From NCBI GenBank assembly GCA_029251865.1, contig JAQXCN010000007.1, positions 1 to 60,647 on the forward strand: a DNA stretch of 60,647 nucleotides, in the 5' to 3' direction. The position numbers and the translations under genes are program-made. The notes beneath the pieces were generated by a model, which saw only the letters and a list, made by a program, of their open reading frames with translations, was not told where the DNA came from and made no database searches. Shown in pieces: positions 54,274 to 60,647 of this stretch. Numbering within the stretch: position 1 is the stretch's first letter; each line of letters opens with the position of its first letter. The DNA is from Crocinitomicaceae bacterium (lineage in GTDB: Bacteria > Bacteroidota > Bacteroidia > Flavobacteriales_D > Crocinitomicaceae).

Positions 54274-56379
54274 TTATGCAACAACTTTCCCGTTGGCTTT
54301 ATCAATAACATCTTGTGCAACATTCTTAGGTGCCTCAGAGTAATGTGAAAATTCCATTGAGGAAGTCGCTCTACCTGAAGTGATTGTTCTTAATTGTGTT
54401 ACATATCCAAACATTTCAGATAATGGCACATCTGCTTTTAAGACTTTTGCACCGTTCTTATCGTCCATTCCTTTCATCATCCCTCTTCTTCTATTAAGGT
54501 CACCAACAACGTCCCCCATATTTTCTTCAGGAGTAACAATTTCGATTTTCATAATAGGTTCCAAAAGTATTGGTGAACATGACTTCATTGCATCTCTGTA
54601 TGCCATTTTAGCGGCTAGTTCAAAGGACAACTGATCTGAATCGACCGCGTGAAATGAACCATCAATTAATGCAACCTTCATCGCCTCTACAGGGAATCCA
54701 GCAAGAACACCTGTTTTCATAGATTCTTTGAATCCTTTTTCAACCGAAGGAATAAATTCTTTTGGAATATTTCCACCTTTAATTTTATTTACAAATTCTA
54801 ATCCTGTTTTCTCTGGATCCGTTTGAGGTTCAATTTTCACAAGGATATCAGCGAACTTACCGCGACCACCACTTTGTTTCTTGTATACTTCTCTGTGGTC
54901 TGCTGTCCCAGTAATATCTTCGCGATACGTAACTTGTGGAGCACCTTGATTCACTTCAACTTTAAATTCTCGTTTCAATCGATCAATAATAATCTCTAGG
55001 TGAAGCTCACCCATTCCTGAAATGATCGTTTGTCCAGATTCCTCATCCGTTTTTACTTGGAAAGTAGGATCTTCTTCTGCAAGCTTTTGAAGACCAACAG
55101 ATAAACGGTCGGTATCCGCTTGAGTTTTAGGTTCAATAGCAACACCAATAACTGGGTCTGGAAAATCCATTGATTCTAAGATGATGTGTGCATTTTCTGC
55201 ACACAAAGTATCACCTGTTTTGATATCCTTAAATCCAACAACTGCTCCAATATCACCAGCACCAAGTTCTTTCACTTGTTTTTGCTCTTTGGCATGCATT
55301 TGAAAAATTCTAGAGATTCTTTCTTTATTGTTTGAGCGTGTATTGTACACATACGAACCGGCGTCTAATTTCCCTGAGTAAGCTCTAACGAAGCAAAGGC
55401 GACCCACGAAAGGATCTGTTGCAATTTTAAAAGCAAGTGCAGAAAAAGGTTCATCAACAGATGGTCGGCGCGTAACTTCCTCATCAGTTTTAGGGTTGAT
55501 ACCTTTAATACCATCAATATCAAGAGGTGAAGGTAAAATTTCCATAACCATATCAAGCATTGCTTGAACTCCTTTATTTTTGAAGGCCGAACCACACATC
55601 ATTGGAACTACTTTACCTGAAATTGTAGCTTCTCTTAATGCATCAAGGATTTCTCTTTCTGTAAGTGAGTTTTCATCTTCGAAATACTTTTCCATAAGTG
55701 TATCGTCGAATTCAGCAACCGCTTCTAGTAATTCCCCTCTCAACGTTCTTGCCTCATCAATAATATCTTCTGGAATCTCAATTTCTTTAAAGGTCATACC
55801 CATATCTTCCTCATTCCAAACGATTCCTTTGAAATTGATAAGGTCAACAACACCTTTAAAGTCATCTTCAGCACCAATGTTAATTTGCAGCGGTAACGCA
55901 TGACTACCCAACATTTCTTTAACCTGCTTACACACGTTCAAGAAATCTGCACCCTGACGGTCCATTTTATTAACGAAACCAATTCTTGGAACATTGTAGT
56001 TATTTGCTAGTCTCCAGTTTGTTTCTGATTGTGGCTCAACACCATCAACAGCAGAAAATAGAAATACTAAACCATCTAAAACACGAAGTGATCTGTTTAC
56101 CTCAACGGTAAAATCAACGTGTCCCGGTGTATCAATGATGTTCATGTGGTACTCCTGACCTCTATAATCCCAGTTAAGCGTTGTAGCTGCAGAAGTAATC
56201 GTAATACCTCTTTCTTGCTCCTGCTCCATCCAATCCATAGTAGCCGCACCATCGTGAACTTCACCAATTTTATGACTTACCCCGCCATAGTAAAGGATTC
56301 TTTCGGTTGTCGTGGTCTTTCCAGCATCAATGTGGGCTGCAATACCAATATTTCTCGTGTATTTAAGATCTCTAGCCAT
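54274..56379 (-). CDS. fusA: Translation elongation factor G
   Basis: A 701-residue GTPase driving translocation (and ribosome recycling with RRF). G-domain motifs: [12 protein letters not shown] (about residues 15-26), [17 protein letters not shown] (about 84-91), [10 protein letters not shown] (about 138-147) and [10 protein letters not shown]. Domain IV has the tip region around [10 protein letters not shown] and [13 protein letters not shown], and domain [10 protein letters not shown]. All parts are canonical for a primary EF-G. Lies between rpsG (3 bases) and rpsJ. Confidence 0.98.
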   Translation of the reverse strand: MARDLKYTRNIGIAAHIDAGKTTTTERILYYGGVSHKIGEVHDGAATMDWMEQEQERGITITSAATTLNWDYRGQEYHMNIIDTPGHVDFTVEVNRSLRVLDGLVFLFSAVDGVEPQSETNWRLANNYNVPRIGFVNKMDRQGADFLNVCKQVKEMLGSHALPLQINIGAEDDFKGVVDLINFKGIVWNEEDMGMTFKEIEIPEDIIDEARTLRGELLEAVAEFDDTLMEKYFEDENSLTEREILDALREATISGKVVPMMCGSAFKNKGVQAMLDMVMEILPSPLDIDGIKGINPKTDEEVTRRPSVDEPFSALAFKIATDPFVGRLCFVRAYSGKLDAGSYVYNTRSNNKERISRIFQMHAKEQKQVKELGAGDIGAVVGFKDIKTGDTLCAENAHIILESMDFPDPVIGVAIEPKTQADTDRLSVGLQKLAEEDPTFQVKTDEESGQTIISGMGELHLEIIIDRLKREFKVEVNQGAPQVTYREDITGTADHREVYKKQSGGRGKFADILVKIEPQTDPEKTGLEFVNKIKGGNIPKEFIPSVEKGFKESMKTGVLAGFPVEAMKVALIDGSFHAVDSDQLSFELAAKMAYRDAMKSCSPILLEPIMKIEIVTPEENMGDVVGDLNRRRGMMKGMDDKNGAKVLKADVPLSEMFGYVTQLRTITSGRATSSMEFSHYSEAPKNVAQDVIDKANGKVVA

Positions 56380-56382
56380 GGT

Positions 56383-56853
56383 TTAAAATCTAAAGTGTGA
56401 AAATGCTTTATTTGCTTCTGCCATTCTTAATGTGTCTTCCTTCTTTTTGAAAGCAGCACCCTCTTCTTTCGCAGCAGCTATGATTTCAGCAGCTAATTTT
56501 TGGGCCATGGTTTTTTCATTTCTTTTCCTCGCATAGCCTATAAGCCATTTCATAGCTAAGGATGCTTTTCTACCTTCGCGCACAGGTGTAGGGATTTGAA
56601 AGGTTGCCCCTCCGACTCTTCTACTTCTTACCTCAACACTAGGTGTGATATTTTCGATTGCTTTCTTCCATACGTCCAAACCTTCTTGGTCGTCTGTTTT
56701 TTCGTTTACCATATCAATGGCATCATAAAAAATTCTGAATGCTAAGCTTTTCTTTCCAGAGAACATGAGGTTGTTTACAAATTTTGTAACGACAACTTCG
56801 TTGAACTTTGGATCTGGTAGAATCGCAATTTTTTTGGCCTTTCTTCTTCTCAT
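56383..56853 (-). CDS. rpsG: 30S ribosomal protein S7 (uS7)
   Basis: A 156-residue 16S 3'-major-domain organiser. [27 protein letters not shown] (in part), [43 protein letters not shown] (in part), and the C-terminal helix with [13 protein letters not shown]. In E. coli S7 represses the str operon; a target here was not identified. Lies 29 bases after rpsL. Confidence 0.98.
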   Translation of the reverse strand: MRRRKAKKIAILPDPKFNEVVVTKFVNNLMFSGKKSLAFRIFYDAIDMVNEKTDDQEGLDVWKKAIENITPSVEVRSRRVGGATFQIPTPVREGRKASLAMKWLIGYARKRNEKTMAQKLAAEIIAAAKEEGAAFKKKEDTLRMAEANKAFSHFRF

Positions 56854-56882
56854 TATATTAAATAATAAAGGTTAATGATTTA

Positions 56883-57257
56883 TTACTTCTTTGGACGTTT
56901 CGTTCCGTATTTAGATCTTCTTTGAGTTCTTCCCTGAACACCCGCTGTATCTTCAGCACCGCGAACGATGTGATAACGAACTCCAGGAAGATCTTTAACT
57001 CTTCCACCTCTTACTAATACCAGGGAATGTTCTTGAAGGTTGTGACCTTCGCCTCCGATGTAAGCGTTAACTTCTTTACCGTTCGTAAGGCGAACTCTTG
57101 CTACTTTCCGCATCGCTGAATTTGGCTTCTTAGGTGTGGTCGTATAAACTCTCACACATACACCTTTACGCTGCGGACATGAATCAAGCGCAGCAGATTT
57201 AGATTTCTTAACTACCGCAGTTCTTCCTTTGCGAACTAATTGTTGTATAGTTGGCAT
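56883..57257 (-). CDS. rpsL: 30S ribosomal protein S12 (uS12)
   Basis: A 124-residue decoding-centre protein. [17 protein letters not shown] (about residues 41-57) and [14 protein letters not shown] (about 87-100) hold Lys43 and Lys88, the positions altered in streptomycin-resistant mutants elsewhere, both wild type, with Asp89 (often methylthiolated) present. First gene of the 17-kb ribosomal operon, behind a well-formed promoter. Confidence 0.98.
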   Translation of the reverse strand: MPTIQQLVRKGRTAVVKKSKSAALDSCPQRKGVCVRVYTTTPKKPNSAMRKVARVRLTNGKEVNAYIGGEGHNLQEHSLVLVRGGRVKDLPGVRYHIVRGAEDTAGVQGRTQRRSKYGTKRPKK

Positions 57258-57289
57258 AAAATACTCTTAATTGTAAATAAAATAAATTA

Positions 57290-57308
57290 CCTCAAACGCA
57301 CTTTGAGG
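57290..57308 (-). promoter_or_regulatory. Hairpin at the start of the rpsL leader
   Basis: CCTCAAA (57308-57302) pairs with TTTGAGG (57296-57290) around a five-base loop. It lies immediately downstream of the rpsL promoter, so it would be the first structure in the ribosomal operon mRNA. It may protect the 5' end or have a control role. Confidence 0.5.
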
Positions 57309-57312
57309 GGTG

Positions 57313-57342
57313 CAAAGTTACCTAATTTTATTTATTACACAA
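57313..57342 (-). promoter_or_regulatory. Promoter of the rpsL ribosomal operon
   Basis: Reading leftward, TTG (57342-57340), a 19-base spacer, and TAACTTTGC (57320-57312) form a full match to the Bacteroidota sigma-ABfr-type consensus. The start would fall near 57306, about 50 bases before the rpsL ATG. Confidence 0.8.
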
Positions 57343-57418
57343 GGGTATTGTAAAAAAAAAATGATTTTTTTCTATAGATTGTTTACGAGAGCTATGAATC
57401 AGGACGTTAGGCAAGAGA

Positions 57419-58396
57419 TTACGAGTAAAGAACGTGTTTAATAGCTGCAATTACTTTTTCTTTGCTAGGAAGGGCTTCTTCTATTAGTGTCGGTGAAAAA
57501 GCAAAAGGAGTGTCTGTTTGGGTTACTCTTAAAACAGGAGCGTCTAGGTGATCAAATGCATATCTTTGAACGTGATATGCGATTTCTGAAGAAATCGACG
57601 CAAGAGGCCACGATTCTTCAACCACAACGCATCTGTTTGTTTTTTTTATGGATTCCACGATTGTCCCATAGTCAATAGGTCGAATCGTTCGTAAATCAAT
57701 GATTTCAAGTTCAATATTTTCTTTCGCTAATATTTCTGCAACTTCTTCAGCAATTTTTATAATTTTTCCAAATGAAACTATTGTGACATGCTGTCCTTTT
57801 CGTTTAATATTCGCAGTTCCAATAGGGATAAGATACTCCCCTTCAGGAACCTCGCCTTTGTCACCGTACATCTTTTCTGACTCTAGAAAGACAACTGGGT
57901 CTTCATCACGAATTGCGGACTTTAAAAGACCTTTCGCATCCGCGGGATTAGATGGGGTAATTACTTTTAGCCCTGGTACATGTGCATAAAATGCTTCAAA
58001 ACTCTGTGAATGCGTCGCGGCAAGCTGACCTGCCGTCCCGTTTCCACCTCTAAAAACTATAGGACAGTGGTACTGACCTCCTGACATTTGTAACATTTTA
58101 GCAGCACTATTGATAATTTGATCTGCAGCCAAAATGGCAAAATTCCAAGTCATAAATTCTACAATAGGTTTTAGTCCATTCATAGAGGCACCAACAGCTA
58201 TACCTGCAAATCCTAATTCCGCGATTGGTGTATCTATAACGCGTTTAGGCCCAAATTCATCGAGCATACCTTGAGAAACTTTGTAGGCACCATTGTATTC
58301 TGCTACCTCTTCCCCTAAAAGGAAAACGCTTTCATCTTTGCGCATCTCTTCGGACATTGCTTCTCTTAAAGCCTCTCTATATTGTAATGTTTTCAT
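57419..58396 (-). CDS. pdhB: Pyruvate dehydrogenase E1 component, beta subunit
   Basis: A 325-residue transketolase-like protein that with an alpha subunit decarboxylates pyruvate using thiamine diphosphate. MKTLQYREALREAMSEEM, VFLLGEEVAEYNGAYKVSQGM (about residues 24-44), DTPIAELGFAGIAVGASM, the GGQYHCPIVFRGGNG block and GLKVITPSNPADAKGLL are typical; the C-terminal transketolase domain has DLRTIRPIDYGTI. A branched-chain 2-oxoacid dehydrogenase beta is the alternative, but the sequence reads as PdhB. Its own promoter element lies just upstream. Confidence 0.93.
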   Translation of the reverse strand: MKTLQYREALREAMSEEMRKDESVFLLGEEVAEYNGAYKVSQGMLDEFGPKRVIDTPIAELGFAGIAVGASMNGLKPIVEFMTWNFAILAADQIINSAAKMLQMSGGQYHCPIVFRGGNGTAGQLAATHSQSFEAFYAHVPGLKVITPSNPADAKGLLKSAIRDEDPVVFLESEKMYGDKGEVPEGEYLIPIGTANIKRKGQHVTIVSFGKIIKIAEEVAEILAKENIELEIIDLRTIRPIDYGTIVESIKKTNRCVVVEESWPLASISSEIAYHVQRYAFDHLDAPVLRVTQTDTPFAFSPTLIEEALPSKEKVIAAIKHVLYS

Positions 58397-58415
58397 TCGA
58401 TTTGATTTAGGGGTA

Positions 58416-58423
58416 CAAAAATA
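58416..58423 (-). promoter_or_regulatory. Candidate -7 promoter element for pdhB
   Basis: On the minus strand TATTTTTG fits TAnnTTTG and lies 19 bases before the pdhB ATG. No TTG is visible at the upstream distance. Confidence 0.5.
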
Positions 58424-58439
58424 TAAAACAGAATTGTAT

Positions 58440-59669
58440 TTAAGCCACCTTAAGCTTAGCCAATTTTGATTTATTGAATTTTCCTTGAGCGTAAGATTCA
58501 GTTACTTTCAATGATTTTGCTTTTGAAGAGGGTAAATCAAACATAGCATCCGTTAAAATTGCCTCACAAATTGACCTTAAACCTCTTGCGCCAAGTTTAT
58601 ATTCTATCGCTTTTGAAACAATAAAGTCTAGTGCTTTTTGCTCAAAACTTAGCTTTATATCATCAATTTGAAAAATTCTTTCGTATTGTTTGATAAGTGC
58701 ATTTTTAGGTTCGGTTAGAATTCTTTTTAAAGCAAATGGATCCAGAGGCTCGAGGTATGTTAGTACGGGGAACCTTCCAATTAATTCCGGAATCAATCCA
58801 TAACTTTTGATATCCGTCGCGTTAATGTATTGAAGTAATGTCTCTGAATCAATATCCGGTTCTTCAGATGAAGAAAAACCAATTGTTTGCCTATTTACGC
58901 GTTGCGCTATTAACTTTTCAATACCATCAAATGCTCCACCGCAGATAAATAAAATATTTTTGGTATTCACTTGAATCATTTTTTGTTCTGGATGTTTTCT
59001 TCCTCCCTGAGGCGGAACATTCACCTCTGAACCTTCAAGTAACTTTAGTAAGGCCTGCTGCACGCCCTCACCCGAAACATCACGCGTGATTGAAGGATTG
59101 TCATCCTTCCGAGCAATCTTATCGATTTCATCGATAAATACGATGCCTTTTTGTGCTGCCTCAACGTCGTAGTCAGCGACTTGTAATAGTCGCGACAATA
59201 CGCTTTCTACATCTTCCCCAACGTAACCGGCTTGAGTAAGTACTGTTGCATCTGCAATGCAGAATGGTACATTAAGTAGTTTGGCTATGGTTTTCGCGAG
59301 TAGTGTTTTTCCCGTACCAGTTCGGCCAACGAGGACGACATTTGACTTTTCAATTTCGACGTCATGACCATCTTCAGCGTTAAGTCTTTTGTAATGGTTA
59401 TATACCGCTACTGATAAAACTTTTTTTGCTGCTTCTTGGCCAATTACGTACTCATCCAAAGCCTCTTTTATTTCTTTTGGAACCTTAACTGAGAGTTTTG
59501 ATCTCGTTTTATTTTCTTTATCAGTGGTAGCAGAAAACTCTTCAGCTACTATTTGATTCGCTTGTTTTGCGCAGCTTTCACAAATGTGACCTGTTACACC
59601 AGCAATTAAAATTTGAACTTCTTCGCGCGGAAGACCACAAAATGAACACGATGTTTTTTTAGAAGTCAT
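58440..59669 (-). CDS. clpX: ATP-dependent Clp protease ATP-binding subunit ClpX
   Basis: A 409-residue AAA+ unfoldase feeding ClpP. The N-terminal C4 zinc domain has C-SF-C (about residues 8-11) and C-ES-C (about 33-36). Walker A is GRTGTGKT (about 115-122), the pore loop GYVGED (about 149-154), Walker B IVFIDEID (about 175-182), the RKH loop GGRKHPEQ (about 224-231), and the arginine-finger region [15 protein letters not shown] (about 291-305). The ClpP-contact loop is IGF (about 268-270). It abuts clpP directly, one base apart. Confidence 0.97.
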   Translation of the reverse strand: MTSKKTSCSFCGLPREEVQILIAGVTGHICESCAKQANQIVAEEFSATTDKENKTRSKLSVKVPKEIKEALDEYVIGQEAAKKVLSVAVYNHYKRLNAEDGHDVEIEKSNVVLVGRTGTGKTLLAKTIAKLLNVPFCIADATVLTQAGYVGEDVESVLSRLLQVADYDVEAAQKGIVFIDEIDKIARKDDNPSITRDVSGEGVQQALLKLLEGSEVNVPPQGGRKHPEQKMIQVNTKNILFICGGAFDGIEKLIAQRVNRQTIGFSSSEEPDIDSETLLQYINATDIKSYGLIPELIGRFPVLTYLEPLDPFALKRILTEPKNALIKQYERIFQIDDIKLSFEQKALDFIVSKAIEYKLGARGLRSICEAILTDAMFDLPSSKAKSLKVTESYAQGKFNKSKLAKLKVA

Positions 59670-60338
59670 TTATTTTGGATTACGAAGAAGGATTTCATCT
59701 ACCATTCCATATTCTTTAGCTTCCGGAGCCGTCATCCAATAATCACGGTCTGAATCTTCCCAGACTTTATCATAGGTTTGTTTTGAGTGCGTGGCAATAA
59801 TATCGTAAAGCTCTTTTTTAAGCTTTTGAATTTCCCGTGCAGTAATTTCAATGTCACTAGCTTGACCTTGCGCACCACCTAATGGTTGGTGAATCATAAC
59901 TCTTGAGTGTTTTAATGCACTCCGTTTACCGTCTGCTCCAGCACACAAAAGCACCGCCCCCATGGATGCCGCCATACCTGTGCATATCGTAGCAACATCA
60001 GGTCTTATATACTGCATAGTGTCATAAATCCCAAGACCTGCATAAACAGAGCCTCCAGGAGAATTTAAGTAAATTTGAATATCTTTTTTTGCATCAACAG
60101 ACTCTAAAAAGAGCAGTTGTGCATTGATAATATTTGCGACTTGATCATTGATGCCAGTTCCCAAGAAAATAATTCTGTCCATCATTAGTCTCGAAAAGAC
60201 ATCCATTTGAGTCATGTTCAAAGACCGTTCCTCTATAATATATGGTGTTACTGAAGATTCAATATAATGATCAACAAAAGTACTATTGATACCCATATGC
60301 TTCGTGGCATACTTTCTAAATTCTGTTCCTTCTCTCAT
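59670..60338 (-). CDS. clpP: ATP-dependent Clp protease proteolytic subunit ClpP
   Basis: A 222-residue serine protease subunit of the tetradecameric ClpP barrel. The catalytic triad motifs are present: Ser in TGMAASMGAVLL, His in SRVMIHQPLGGAQGQASDIEI and Asp further on in the SDRDYWMTAPEAKEYGMVDEI region. The start is taken at 60336-60338 (MREGTEFRKYATKHMGI), which matches the N-terminus of related Bacteroidota ClpP; an in-frame ATG 36 bases upstream would add 12 residues. Divergent from the glycosyltransferase gene at the window end. Confidence 0.95.
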   Translation of the reverse strand: MREGTEFRKYATKHMGINSTFVDHYIESSVTPYIIEERSLNMTQMDVFSRLMMDRIIFLGTGINDQVANIINAQLLFLESVDAKKDIQIYLNSPGGSVYAGLGIYDTMQYIRPDVATICTGMAASMGAVLLCAGADGKRSALKHSRVMIHQPLGGAQGQASDIEITAREIQKLKKELYDIIATHSKQTYDKVWEDSDRDYWMTAPEAKEYGMVDEILLRNPK

Positions 60339-60413
60339 TTCTTTATTTGTAATATGTTCGGCTAAAATAATCAATCTCTGTTGAATTAGAAGCTATTTTT
60401 CTAATTTTAAGAG

Positions 60414-60647
60414 GTGATACAACCAAATGATATATCAAACAAGCGAATAGGCTTTTCAGTTCTAAATTGGGGCTTTGGCCATGTGTCGAGATGTATCCCG
60501 ATTATGATAAACCTGATACAGCAAAAAAACGAATTAATCATTTTTTGTAATACAAATCAAAAAGACCTTCTTCGGCAGTACTTAAATAATGTTCATTATG
60601 TAAATCATGAAGGATATCCATTCAATTTTAAAGGAAAAGGTAATTTT
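60414..60647 (+). CDS. Glycosyltransferase (GT-B, MurG/GT28-like), 3' part beyond the window
   Basis: An open frame of 78 codons that runs off the window. It reads KRIGFSVLNWGFGHVSRCIP near its start, followed by IMINLIQQKNELIIFCNTNQKDLL; the N-terminal beta-strand followed by WGxGH-xxR-xIP is the entry motif of a GT-B glycosyltransferase group found in Bacteroidota. The only in-frame start after the upstream stop codon (60408-60410) is GTG at 60414, so the protein probably begins there, unless an unusual start is used. It is divergent from clpP; the shared spacer is 75 bases. Confidence 0.75.
   Translation, partial: MIQPNDISNKRIGFSVLNWGFGHVSRCIPIMINLIQQKNELIIFCNTNQKDLLRQYLNNVHYVNHEGYPFNFKGKGNF

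Overview
The window looks like a chromosome segment of a low-GC Bacteroidota, most likely order Flavobacteriales. Supporting signs are the gliding-type ABC genes gldF/gldG, a SusC/TonB-type receptor with an N-terminal carboxypeptidase-regulatory-like domain, many -AQ/-SQ-ending signal peptides, promoters of the TTG-N19-21-TAnnTTTG type, A-rich start contexts without Shine-Dalgarno sequences, and a ribosomal cluster followed by carA and eno. I cannot assign a genus. No tRNA, rRNA, insertion sequence, prophage or CRISPR array was seen.

Region 1 (1-8.8 kb): two small secreted proteins with near-identical signal peptides, a pterin carbinolamine dehydratase, a TPP riboswitch directly ahead of a TonB-dependent receptor (hence a probable thiamine-compound importer), a beta-barrel protein, and a glycerol operon glpK-glpD-glpF. 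Region 2 (8.9-21.1 kb): dnaE fused to a DnaQ-like proofreading exonuclease, a zinc-ribbon/Nif3/barrel operon, a probable small structured RNA (16.06-16.18 kb) with its own promoter and UUCG terminator, then the gldF-gldG-DUF4340 operon and an ABM-domain plus SAM hydroxide adenosyltransferase pair. Region 3 (21.2-26.7 kb): phoH-purC-panB followed by a three-gene siderophore/cobalamin-type ABC importer, many genes joined by ATGA or TAATG overlaps.

Region 4 (26.7-36.1 kb): a surface-polysaccharide operon on the minus strand: flippase, two Wzy/WaaL-like membrane proteins, two transferase-type proteins, an aminotransferase, a PglC-like initiating phosphosugar transferase and, last, a glycine-rich collagen-like lipoprotein. 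Region 5 (36.2-40.2 kb): 3-hydroxybutyryl-CoA dehydrogenase facing a carA-eno-small secreted protein-NUDIX operon.

Region 6 (40.3-57.3 kb): one long minus-strand operon rpsL-rpsG-fusA-S10-spc-alpha ending in rpoA-rplQ, with a strong promoter ahead of rpsL, a folded leader ahead of rpsD and a perfect palindromic terminator after rplQ. Region 7 (57.4-60.6 kb): pdhB, clpX, clpP and the start of a divergent glycosyltransferase cut by the window edge.

Most of the window is housekeeping. The least explained items are the candidate 6S-like RNA, the DnaE fusion with a decayed PHP site, the riboswitch expression platform, the rpsD leader, the glycine-rich lipoprotein at the end of the polysaccharide operon, and an eight-G tract in the SAM hydroxide adenosyltransferase gene.
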